A stretch of DNA of 64,000 bases from Echinometra lucunter (lineage: Eukaryota > Echinodermata > Echinoidea > Camarodonta > Echinometridae): positions 20,180,143 through 20,244,142 of the forward strand of contig CM057169.1 of NCBI GenBank assembly GCA_029962745.1, written 5' to 3'. Position 1 is the first letter of the stretch; every line of letters starts with the position of its first letter. The notes under the pieces were generated by a model. It was not told the origin of the DNA, made no database searches, and saw nothing but the letters and a program-made list of their open reading frames with translations. The translations under genes were made by a program, and so were the position numbers. Positions 45,991 to 57,200 of this stretch are shown here, one piece after another.

Positions 45991-46239
45991 TAGAGGGTGT
46001 CACAATGTTTGAGCCTTGAATTTTAACAGGCGACCGCTGTGCACATCCAGTCCATTCAATAATTTTGCTGCGAAGGTCATAGAGGGTGTCACAATGTTTG
46101 AGCCTTGAATTTTAACAGGCATAATAGCAATTAGCCTAGCGATCATAGAAAACAAGTTCCTTTTCTGGGAAGATGATTCTCTGCTATCGACCGCTGTGCA
46201 CATCCAGTCCATTCGATAAGTTTGCTGCGAAGGTCATCG
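45991..46239 (+). repeat. Tandem duplication with a 68-bp indel
   Basis: Unit 1 (45991-46079) and unit 2 (46080-46239) share TAGAGGGTGTCACAATG, TTTTAACAGGC, GACCGCTGTGCACATCCAG and CTGCGAAGGTCAT. Unit 2 contains an extra 68 bp (46121-46188) starting ATAATAGCAATTAG, so one unit lost it or the other gained it. Confidence 0.9.
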
Positions 46240-47387
46240 CTTAATAGAACACTTTCTTTTGATATTTCAGATCTTGGACAATATATGTTTTTCTTTGCTC
46301 ACTATAACAGGTGATTGCAAAAACAGCTGCAACTCATGCAGCAAAGTCGAAATAGTATACGATCTCAGCACCTCTTTTTTTTTAATTTTTAAGTCACTAA
46401 TTATAGCAATTAGCAGGTCATATAGCCCTTAAATTATCGATGATACGGTTACCATGGTTACCGCGATCAAGTCATCTATAAATGATGAGGAGTTCTGATT
46501 ACACTGGCCTCAGATGATCCGTGGTAAATTAGGAGAGCCGTTAGAGACTAATGAAGAGTATAGGTAATATTCGTTTTAATGGGAATAGGCCTATAAATGG
46601 GAATATTTTTTCCCGAGAAAAATGGCTTGATATTTTTTTTTTTTTTTTGTTTCGTCTTACACGGAACTTCTAGGCTTTCACACTAGCGTACTTTTCTTCG
46701 GGGGTGGGGGAATCAGAGCCATTTTTATCCCAATCTTTCCTCCGTCTGTGTATGTGTAGGGAGAGGGTGGAAGGGAAGACAGCGCCAAATTTTGATTCAC
46801 ATGTCGTTTAGCATGGAGTGCTATATATAATTATGTTAGTTGCGGAATAATATCGTCATGATGGGCTTTTCTCTCTAATATTCTAAAAATGATATGATGG
46901 GATTATTTCCGGAAAGATTAATGAGTTTTATTTTCATGAGAATTTGCAAGGAAAGATCCATTAATTTGAAGAAAAAACAACAACAACAGAACACCATATA
47001 GAGCAGCAGTAGTGGATATGAACGTCTACATGACTATGACATCGATTTGTATATAAACAGAGCGTGAATAGTATCCACTGTGAATTCTTCAATTATGTGA
47101 CATCAAACAGCCAGATAACAGCTAGGGAGAATTTTTCAACCAACAGGGGGCAGTTATGCATTACTGATCAGAGTAAACCATGTTGATGACGAAGCTATTC
47201 GGGAGATGTAAGGCTTTGCAGGATGTCTGGAAATAATAATACAGAAGAAAATTTCCATTCTGCAATGGGGTATGCAGGCAAGCATTTGCAAAGATCTGAT
47301 GAGACGTTATCTCTCACGGACCGAGAGGGGGAGGGGAGGAGAGGAGAGGTTGGTACACGGGCGTCAATCCGTCATTTTATTTATTTA
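46240..47387. other. Non-coding interval
   Basis: T run near 46628-46648 and G-rich sequence near 46700. No supported gene. Confidence 0.5.
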
Positions 47388-47412
47388 TTTTTTTTTTTTT
47401 GGGGGGGGGGGG
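47388..47412. repeat. T(13)G(12) junction
   Basis: A T run joins a G run directly, after GGGCGTCAATCC.TCATTTTA and before CACACACACACCC. A very similar context (GGCGTCAATCCATTTTA) occurs at about 59180. Confidence 0.9.
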
Positions 47413-47581
47413 CACACACACACCCACCCACAAACACACACGCAAAAGGTCATCAGTTTATTGTGGGGGCATACCCTGTTGTGTCCACGCCCCTTCACAG
47501 TCGTATCGGTGAAAGGTTAGAAGACAAAATATTGGGCAAAGAAGTGGAGACTCTTTTGAGTGAACACAATAAAGGATTCAT

Positions 47582-47811
47582 ACACTCTTAGAAAAAATGG
47601 TGCTGATCAGAACCTTTTCTTTTCCCACATTTGGAACATTGGAAGGTTCCTCAAAGAACCATTATAAAGGTTCTCTGAAGGGTTCTAAAAGGGTCTTTAC
47701 AACCATTTTCGGAAAATATAAAGAACCCTTTATCAGTTTATAGAACCCGTTTCTGTAGGATTCTAGATATAGGACAAAAAGGGTGCTAAATGGCACATTT
47801 TTCTAAAAGTG
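47582..47811. mobile_element. ~230-bp MITE with CACTCTTAGAAAA ends
   Basis: TACACTCTTAGAAAAAATGGTGC and GGCACATTTTTCTAAAAGTG are inverted ends. The interior has repeated AAGAACC/GGTTCT words. The end sequence resembles that of 54737-54897. The right TA of a target duplication is not preserved. Confidence 0.75.
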
Positions 47812-48867
47812 AATGACGGAGAATGTACTCGAACGTTGATTCTTTGAATACATTGTTTGCAGTGTATCATTAACTGGATCTGTACACGTCTAAGGTGGCA
47901 GCTGACATCGTTGCTTGGTATAGGAGGAGTAGCAAGTTGCCTACTCGACTAACCTACATTTTCCACCTTTATTCAAACAAAGCTCATGTTTTCACTTTAA
48001 GAGTAAACAGTCATAAATATCAAAGGTTGATTTTCGTTTAAAGGAGGGGGGCATATTCCTGCCCTCCGCGGTATTCTAGCTATGCTGTACCATCAAAAAA
48101 TCTTTTTTTTTTGACACAATAATGGCTACTTTCTTTGAAAATACATGTATCCTTTATCCAAATCAAATATTTCATAATTATCATCACTGGTATGCTTTTT
48201 AGTGGACATCATGATTTTTGTGTGTGTGTGTGTTAACACTCATCGTTTTTGTTTATATTCCTGCAGATTCATTGTGGAAAATAATTATTGAGACACCACT
48301 TACAAGCCGAGCCAAGTTTTACGGAAAGAAGAACATCACTCTACCCTATCTAGGGAATTGTGCCTGAAATTATGAATTCAACTAATGTTTCAGGAAGTTT
48401 AAACCGATCGCTTTGAAATGAACCCCTCATCGTCTTTACTATTTCACCCGGTACACCCAGCCTCGTCGTCGCAGGAGCACAATGTCACAGCTTTTGACAG
48501 AATGATGTGCGCCACCTACGTCACTGTTTGAAAAGTACACATTTTTGAGTGAACAAAACTGATCTCCAGTGGAGGAGGCATTCCTGATTAATAACTTATC
48601 AAGGATACATTTATAAAGTGAAATATTAGATGGTATTACTTTCCAATAAGAAAGGAAAATTCTCGCTCGTACTTAGCATTCTACAAGACATTCGGAATTG
48701 ATGAATATACAATCAAGCCATCATTTTATGTCAAGATAATTATAACAAACTGTCGCCAAACCCCGACATTCACATAGAGAAAACAACTGGACGGTCTAGA
48801 CTCTTCGAGATAAACAATCGAATTTTGTGGTATATTTTCATTTCGTTATATCTATAACCTGGACAAA

Positions 48868-50486
48868 ATGGATTTAGAAAGTGACGTCATGCTGAATTCG
48901 ACCAATGGTAGTTTGGCTGAGGAGAAAACAACTGACAACGAAAAAGTCTTCACCATCGTCCTGTACGTTCTTGTTGGCTCGGTGGGAATTGTGGGTAATT
49001 CATTGGTGTGCGTGGTCTTCAGCCTCGTGAGGTCACGGAGGAGTCAGGTGAGAGATGAAGCCTTTCAGTGATCATTTTCCCTTTCTCATTTTTAAATGAG
49101 TTAAAAGATTTCTTATTAACTTAAAGTTGAAAATAAAAAACTTGGAAGCGAAGTTTGCATATTAGAAATCCCACGTTATTTTGATTTTCCCTCCATTTTA
49201 TTAAGAGGTTTATTCACCATACGAGCGAACGATCAAGAGCTTTAATGTATTAGGAGATGCCATGTGCTGTGAAGTTTACTTTATCAGTAGGGTGCTTTGA
49301 CCGAAAGAACAGTATTTTGATTTGTATTTGATTTTTTTTCCACTCTTGTTTTTTTTCCAACAAATCACAATAAATCATACATATTACAACAATTCTTTGA
49401 TTTTCATGTAGTTCAATAAGACGGACATTTTCCTATAATTTTTTGCTAACTTTAATTCATTTTTTAATCTTACTTCATTTTCAGGTCAATTTGTTTATTC
49501 TCCACCAAGCAGTCGTTGACCTGTGCACTTCGTGTTTGCTCATCATGTTCGGCATCACTCAGTTATACCGAGACCAGATAATGAATACATCTTACGTGCT
49601 CCTAAACTCCTCATCAACAATGTTCAATGACTCCGATTCCATCGTTGATCCAGGGGATGAAGAGCTGGTGCAAATAGCAAACATCCCTCTCCCGCTGGCC
49701 GAGTTCATGTGCCGTTTCTGGTGGGGACGCGTCTTTCTCTTCTCCATGTTCGTCATCTCGACGTTCAACCTGATGTCGATGGCCATCGAGAGGTACATCG
49801 CCATTATGCACCCCTTCTTCTACGCCACCAAGTTTCGCCGGCGCCATGCCCTGGTAGTCATCACCCTCGCCTGGCTTCTTGCACCTGTTTTTCAGTATTT
49901 CCCACCGATCTTCCAGTACGACGCCATAGATGAAACGCACGAGTGCGGTGTCCAAGAGGACTTTTCGGCGACGGCACAGGCTGCTGTAGGTATTTGTCTC
50001 ATCTCCTGGGAGTTCATCATGCCCAGCATCGTCATGGGGTATTCCTCCATCAGGATCTTCAGGGAGCTTCGCTATCGTGATAGTTACCTCGTGAAGGCTA
50101 CCAACTACCTGATGGACAAAGAAAAAGGGAAGAACCAACCACCTCCAGAGCCAGAACCTGAGACCATGCGGGCAAACCGTAACACCACCATGGTCGTCAT
50201 CATCATCTTCGTCATCTATATCATCTGTTGGGCGCCGAATCATTTCACTTTCCTCGGCTTCAACCTCGGCATGGAGCTCGATTTCACGGGGAAGTGGTAT
50301 CAGACAACAGTGCTGCTGGCTTTTGTGAATTCCTGCATAAACCCGTTTATATATGCCATCAGACTGAAGACTTTCCAAAGAGGGTTTGTTCACATATGTC
50401 GCACTGGATGCTCACCGATTTCTTCGGCGAAATTCGACTCTACTGATGCGGCGAGTCGCTATAGAGTCAATGCATCTGTCTTGTGA
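48868..50486 (+). CDS. Class A (rhodopsin-like) orphan G protein-coupled receptor
   Basis: The exons are 48868-49047 (60 codons, donor GTGAGA) and 49485-50486 (acceptor TTTTCAG), joined in phase 0 to 393 aa. The first ATG has a strong context (ACAAAATGG). Residues 10-15 hold two sequons. TM1 (about 27-54) has GN at 43-44; TM2 carries Asp72; TM3 follows Cys136 and ends ERY (162-164). TM4 has a Trp, and the ECL2 Cys is in HECGVQ. TM6 has CWAP and TM7 NPFIY. The loop between TM2 and TM3 is long (about 45 residues), acidic, with sequons NTS, NSS and NDS. Cys136-to-ERY spacing is two residues longer than in rhodopsin. A seven-helix peptide-type receptor is clear; ligand and G protein are unknown. 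The only coding intron falls at the start of TM2. Expression cannot be judged from the sequence. Confidence 0.93.
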
Positions 50487-52729
50487 AAAAGCGCCAACCT
50501 TATTTTATCTTGTTGTTAATATAAGAGTGCTTCATTTTGCAAAGGCTGTAATACTATTTTGCCTTTCTGATCTGAAATATTTATTTGCAGTGGGCGTCTA
50601 AAAGATGTTGATAGGAATTAACTTGTAAAAAATGCAGTGGTGAAACCCAACAATGAATTAGATTGCTTCAGATGATAGTAGTCCTAAAGATACCATGAGC
50701 AAAAACCTAAGGACAGCCCAAAGGAATGAGGTTTTGTGCTTTTAGACGTACTAATTTATTTATTTATATATTTATTAAATTTTGTGACGATTGCATGTTA
50801 ATATCAGTGACAGAGGCATAATTCTGGTTTGGAAGTTTCCAAAGGCCTAGAATTGTGAAATGTAATCGTTTACGGAAAGATCTTTCGAAAAAGTAAATAT
50901 CATACTGTGAGCTAAAAATCAAAGATGATCTTGTAGTCATGAACGCGTAATAGCAGAAAATGAAGTCTGACGTAGTCAATCAAGACCTACACCGAATGTT
51001 AAAATTCCCATGAATGATTTGTCAAACGATTCGGTAAAATTACTCATGTAACTATTCGGTAGTGACCATTAAATACATGTATTAAGAACATGACGCTAGT
51101 TGTCCATACATGTGTATAGGATTGACACTGCTACGAAAAGATTTACCTCCTGGAAATGTATTAAATTGTATATCATTTAATCAATCGTATGTTTACGTTC
51201 AATAGATTGACGCAAATCACAATTAATCATGAAAGGAATTGAGATTCACTAGTTTCGGTATTTTTGTTTGTTTGTTTGTTCCTGTTTTGTTGATAATTGA
51301 TTTAAGTCATTTTCATGTAACAGGACCTTGGTTTCATGTGCAAAAGTGGAATTTGCTTCATAATAGTTTTCAGTAATTTTAAAAGTTTGATATGTTTAGA
51401 CAAAACAGACTGCATATTTGACCAATCAGAGGTAATCTAAGCCTGAAAATATAGTATACCTAATAACTCGAAAATTTATAGGTTCTGTACATGTAACAAA
51501 AAGTGGCACAAAGAATGCATCTTCACCCAAGCCATATAATAACCCTCGTAACCGGAGTATAAACGTCTCTGACCTTGTAAATACAGTTATGCCAAGTCAA
51601 CCACTTACATTTTTAACTTCAGAGTGCTGAACAATGCCCCAAAATACCATTATCTCATGGAATATTTTGATTCATTTCATGATATTCTTTCTGATATGAA
51701 CTGATTCCTCTGAAAATATTCATTAATTTCAAATTTTGATATTTTTGGCATAATTGACCGTTCTTGCAAAATGGTCATATTGAACTACGTGTCACGTAAT
51801 CATGTAATTATTATACGCTCTCTATATGTTTTTGTCGGTAAACATGTGATAAACGGCTATTTAAAGTATGATTAATTGATGTACGATGAAATTATATTCT
51901 ATGAAACTATTGATTCTTATGACCGCGTCTATTATGTTACTGAAATCTTTACTCATTTATCTTTAACACGCATATTGCAGTTTTAAAGCCATTCTCTTGC
52001 TTTTTTTGTAAAAGACAGTACTAATTTGGTAGCCAGAATAAAAATTTGAGTAAATAAAATGTTCGGAAAATGTTCATCTTCTTTTACTTTCTAGGTGCCT
52101 TATGAATGATTAGTGTGGATCATAGAGTTACATACGGAGAATTAGCGTGTATGTAACTCTGTGGTGTGGATTAGGAGTTTGTGTCATGTGATACACACTA
52201 GAAAAGTTCAAAGTAAGGGGCTTTGCCGCTGCAGCCACTCCCTCCCCCTCCCCAAGAACGTCAAAATTAAATGGGCCAATATTCAGGCAACCGTAAACGT
52301 CACTTCACATTCGGGCATCGAAGGAGATATATTTGCAATTTTCATATCTTCAGAACATTGATGGCAAATTAGATTACATGATATAGCGCCAAATGTAATG
52401 CCAAATTTACAAATTCTATATAACAGATAATTTGACAAAGATGATATATGGGCGCGACACCCTTTTAAAATATTGCGCCCATGAGACTATTATTAACCAT
52501 GTCACAAAGCAATGCAAAATTTATATCGCTGACACTGATTTTTATTTCAAAGATATGGTAACTTCCCGCAAAGATATGGTAACTTCCCGCTCAACGTCCC
52601 GGTAACATAGTAAATATGATGGAGCTTCAAAATCTTGGGTATAAAAAAGAAAGAAAGTAAAGAAAATGCCCTCTCCCCCGGCATAACAATCGGTTAGCGA
52701 TGAGGGATTGAGAGGAAGGACGAGAGAAA
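50487..52729. other. 3' flank of the GPCR; no further gene seen
   Basis: This is AT-rich sequence. AATAAA-type signals occur at about 52038 (GAATAAAAA) and 52054 (AAATAAAATG) and could end a long 3' UTR, but nothing proves that the transcript reaches them. CATAGAGTTACATACGG and its near mirror GTATGTAACTCTG at about 52121-52162 form a small hairpin. Confidence 0.45.
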
Positions 52730-52885
52730 GAGAGAGATAGAGGAAGAAAGAGAAAGAAAAAAAAGAGATAGAGCCTGGGAGGTGAGAGAGAGAGAGAGGG
52801 AGAGAGAGAGAGGGGGGGAAGAGTGGAAAGATAAAGAAAGAGAGACAGAGAGGGAGAGAGGGGAGCGAGAGAGGAGAGAGTCAAC
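52730..52885. repeat. Imperfect (GA)n tract
   Basis: A purine-rich stretch of GAGA, GGGAGA and AAAGAGA units. The minus-strand Ser/Leu/Pro frame is spurious. Confidence 0.93.
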
Positions 52886-53047
52886 ATGAAAAAAAAAACA
52901 GAAGAAAGAGAAACGGAGAAGGAGAGATACCTATAGCTCTACAGCAGCATACATGAGAGCGATATATTCGTTGCTTTCTTTAATGGCTGTTTGACGGTCT
53001 ATACTTTTCCCTGCCCCTGTTGAAGCATGATGCCAACAAAGACTTCG

Positions 53048-53612
53048 TTAAAGGGTAAGTACACCCTAGAAATTTTATTGTTTCAATAAAAGGAGATAAA
53101 TTTGAACAGCATTTTAAAAAAGAAATGAGCAAAATCGGTCAAAGAATAAGAAAATTACACTCATTTACATTTTCTAGTAAACTACTCTCGGCTCTGCAAT
53201 TTGGCAACAGTGATGACATCATAAGCGAGCAGGTTTCCATTCACTTTGTACATGAAATTTCACATTTTCTCAATTTGGAAGTTACACATTTTCTAACCCC
53301 CATAGTCAATGTATGTTCAGAAGAATTGCTTTTTACATAACATACTTTGACTATAGGGTAAGAAAATGTGTATACTTCCAAGAAAATTGAGAAAATATGA
53401 AATTTCATGCACAAAGTGAATGGAGACTTGCTCGCATATGATGTCACCAGTGTTGCCAATTTGCAGAGCCGAGAGTAGTTTACTAGAAAATGTAAATTAG
53501 TGTAATTTTCTTGTTCTTTGACCGATTTTGCTCATTTCTTGTTTAAAATGCTGTTCAAATTTATCTCCTTTTATTGAAATAGTGAAACTTCTAGGGTGGA
53601 CTTATCCTTTAA
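53048..53612. mobile_element. 565-bp foldback element with TTAAAGG ends
   Basis: TTAAAGGGTAAGTACACCCTAGAA at the left mirrors TTCTAGGGTGGACTTATCCTTTAA at the right. The arms are over 200 bp each and include AGTAAACTACTCTCGGCTCTGCAA, ATTCACTTTGT and a TGATGACATCAT-type block. A TTAA target duplication is possible but merges with the ends. Frames on both strands are arm artefacts. The TGA(C/T)GTCAT block and TTTGAGCAAA/GAGCAAAAT words recall the foldback at 5944-6532. Confidence 0.88.
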
Positions 53613-54136
53613 GTCCCTGTGGTGTGTTCACATCTAACACTGAAGAGGGTTTTATTTTCACAAAGTCTTCCCTAGAAATGGGATCTTTGTGAGATACGAA
53701 TCCTTTGAGAGATGGTTTTAGTTGCCCTAGCATAGCATCATACATTTCATTAATAATTGTTTCAGTTCAGCATCATTCACAATGTCAGATGACCTAACTA
53801 TACTGAAATGTTTTTGGTGTCCGTATCGTAGCTTAAACTTCACTTTTCATTCATTCTGGCGAATGTGTGAAGAAACTTTTTGAGCTCTGGAGCTGTAAAA
53901 TCTCCATTATCTGAAATCTACGATCTCTTTGCTTTGCAATACCAACGTTAACTGGTGAAATGCACTACTGTTTTTGATGAAGATTTAAAATATCTTTACA
54001 TGTCTGCAAAGTATAGATACTAAGTCGACTTTATAAACCGAAATGCCTCGTCATGTCATCAAGCAGAATCGCAATTTAACGCTTCCGGAGGCAATGACAA
54101 TCTGACGTTTTTCTTTTCGGTCAAGGGGAGCATGGG

Positions 54137-54180
54137 TATATATATGGGTGTGCTCGCATTTTAATACACGCGCTCAGTCT
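54137..54180 (+). promoter_or_regulatory. Putative TATA box and initiator of the laccase gene
   Basis: TATATATAT at 54137-54145 is followed by TCAGTCT at 54174-54180, an initiator-like match with A at 54176. The spacing is about 31-39 bases and the predicted 5' UTR is only about 29 bases before ATG 54205. An isolated TATA can occur by chance in AT-rich DNA. The co-placement with Inr and a coding start supports the call. Confidence 0.55.
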
Positions 54181-54204
54181 GCTTTTGACCAGGCTCAGGA
54201 GATC

Positions 54205-57200
54205 ATGGAGTATACGTACTTGTTGGGGTTCACCGTGATGTTGGTTCAGGGGGTCACTAATGGTATGTAGATGTTTCCTGCTGTGTCACATGGCACACAT
54301 TACTTTTTATCTCGATGATTTCAGATTTATTATTCATGTTTTAATCAGTTATATATGATTAGATCTCCTGCATTTTTAAAAGTTGTGTTTAAAGCGTGCT
54401 GTGGCATGCATCTCGGTTCGCATCGCTCGCCGCGGAGCGTGGGTGGTTTTTATATATATATATATATATATATAAGAGAAAAATATAACTAAGTCTTTGT
54501 AATCACATGCACATGATATGGATAAACTGTATGATATTGGCCCTTTCAAAAATTTCATATTTTAAGAGTCCCGTTTTGCTCTTTCATATACCATGTCATT
54601 TAGTGGTAGCCCTTTACTAGAGGATAGTACTAGAAGATCTGTATGCAACTATTGCTCCTTGCTTCTTGTAAAAGGTGTATCATCTAGGCTACATGTGTCC
54701 CTTTCGACCCAGGTGTATCAAATATATGAAATATGTACACTCTCAGAAAAGTTGGTTAAAAATCATTAGGTTGGTTAAAATATGAACCGACCAACTGTTG
54801 GTTTTAAAAAAATCCTCATATGTTTTACATACAAATTAAGTTAACCAACAGTTGGTCGGTTCATATTTTAACCAACATAATAATTTTCTGAGAGTGTAGC
54901 AGGCAAAAATGCGGTAATAATGATCACACACCCTCAAGAAGAACCGGGGCTTCCTGGCAGAGAAATTAGGACCGTATTTTGTCCACATCAAATTGCTTGA
55001 ATAGATTTTTTCTAACAGTAGAATTTTCATTTTTTTCTGGAGAAATACACTACCCCAGTAATTGAAGGCAATACGACTTCACGGGAAATGTTAACTACAT
55101 AAAGCATTGATCCCCATTTAAACCAATAAAAGAGACAATTTAACCCGCCCTATTACTGAATGTGCACTTGCACATGTTAAATATATTTCACATCACTCAC
55201 CGGAACGAAAAGAAAACCAACGCGTCCTGTTAGCTGAATTGTAAAAACATCAGCCTTAAATTCGTCTAGAGTTCACATGTAACAGTATCCATGAAGATTC
55301 TTGATCTTTCCCAGCATCATGACCTCTAATTATATAGTGTATAATCCTTCTATTCCTGAAGGGAGCTGGTGCATTGTTCTAACAAGTATGGTAGGCATGG
55401 ACATAAAGCAGTGCAAGTTCTAGATTTATGGTGATTTCTTAAGGTGTATTTTTATGCACTTTCATCTAAACTCTTTAGCTGCCTGCTTGTGCATGTTCAA
55501 AATATACAGGGTTAGGTTAGATCTGCTGCACCCCCACATTTTCGGTTAAACCAACATAAAGTAAAAACATATGAAAAGAAAAATAAAATAACTTTTGAAT
55601 TGTAAAAGTTTAATTTCAAATTGTTCATACGCTTACAAAACCATGAGACCCCAATGGCTTCAGGAGGCTAGCTGCAATGTGTTGTAAATTCCTTTTATTC
55701 AGTAAATTTTACACGTGTAGTATGTATCATTGTTTGTCTTTTTTATTCTTTAGTAATCATGTCTAACGTTATAGGTGATGTAAAATAGACTACAGTCTAC
55801 ATGTATATATTTATACATATGTTTGAACACTCATACCCCGAGAGGGGTCGATAGAGTCATTAAAATCTTATCTGATCTTATCTTATCCTCTAGACCCCGC
55901 CTGTTTTGGTGCAAAAATTTAATTTAATTTTCTGAAAGGTTCCGCAGCTCCAGTCGTCTGCCCATCAGTCGGCAATCTACCCTGTGACAGATGCCTCTAA
56001 AAACTATAGTGTGTCTACTGTCTTCATATTACAGGCTATTGGATCAACGATCTTGATCATCCATGTTTGCGAAAGTGTAAGACTGGTCGTGAACCTATGA
56101 CGTGCGAGTATCATTGGACTATTGAATCGTACTATTCTATGTCGCGTGCTTGCTACCAATGTCCTTTCGTGGAAGACGATTGTCATCGGCCGCACTGCGT
56201 ACCCATGGCCGGTTATCCCAGACCCGTCTACTCGGTCAACCGTCGGCTACCCGGACCAAGTATCCAGGTAAAAATGTCATCAGACACGTCAGATTTTTTT
56301 TTTTTTTATCAAAATCCTAACCATGCCTGATTTGGCTATTTTTACGAGTAATCAAACAGTGTATTGGTTTATCGAATTAAGACCGTACTTTCCTTTTGAT
56401 TACCTTTAGGCCCACTGCTATGTAATGTGAAATCTTAAAGGTGGTGTATGAATGCACATTGATTATTTTCATATAAAAGAATTCTGCAAGGAAATACAAA
56501 CAATGCACAGGACTCAGTACGCTGCCTGTCAACGCATGTTTGCCATTAGCAAAAAATCGCCTTTTCAGGCGTTGGTGGAAACTTTCCATAATTATCTCTC
56601 AACTGATTTGTCTATGTGGCACTCAAGTATTAATTTCCCTCAACGGGTATCTGTTTACTTCGCCTGTGTCGAGAGCGGTATATATGCATTAAGGGACCTG
56701 CTGTCCTTATTTATTTATTTGTTTATTTATTTATTGGTTTATTTGTTTGTTTATTTATTTATTTCTCTTAGTCTATATATACTTATCTACTAAAGTCCAT
56801 CACCTGGAAATGGCAAAGACAGTAACCCATAAAGTTGTGTGACAGAATACGATTCTCCATGTATCCCATACAGGTATGTGAAAATGATGTCATAAAGGTT
56901 CATGTGCGTAACAGAATGCAAAATGGAGAGGCTGAAGCCATTCACTGGCATGGTTTCCATATGAGAGGCACTCAGCATATGGACGGAGTTCCTCATGTGA
57001 CCCAGTGTCCGATCAGTGCGGGCCATGACATGAGGTACGAGTTCGTGGCAGCAGACCCTGGTAGGTACGGGAGGAAATCCCAAGACTTAGTGTCTCTTGA
57101 CAGGAAATTACGACTAACCAGAGTTCATGGACTGAGCTTTCTCACTCTAAAGACCTGTTTTTAACCTTACAATGGCGGATCACGGGGTTCGGACAGGGTT

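Noticed and set aside
49614..50393. 259-codon frame antisense to the GPCR
   Set aside because: It is a shadow of the GC-richer coding exon; no homology is seen in it.
55949..56034. Alternative acceptor CCGCAG for laccase exon 2
   Set aside because: It would add sequence with stops before the Cys-rich region; the acceptor at 56034 matches the phase of exon 1.
57061..57164. Read-through of laccase exon 3 into the following sequence
   Set aside because: The GTAGGT donor and the HSH motif in exon 4 show that this is intron.
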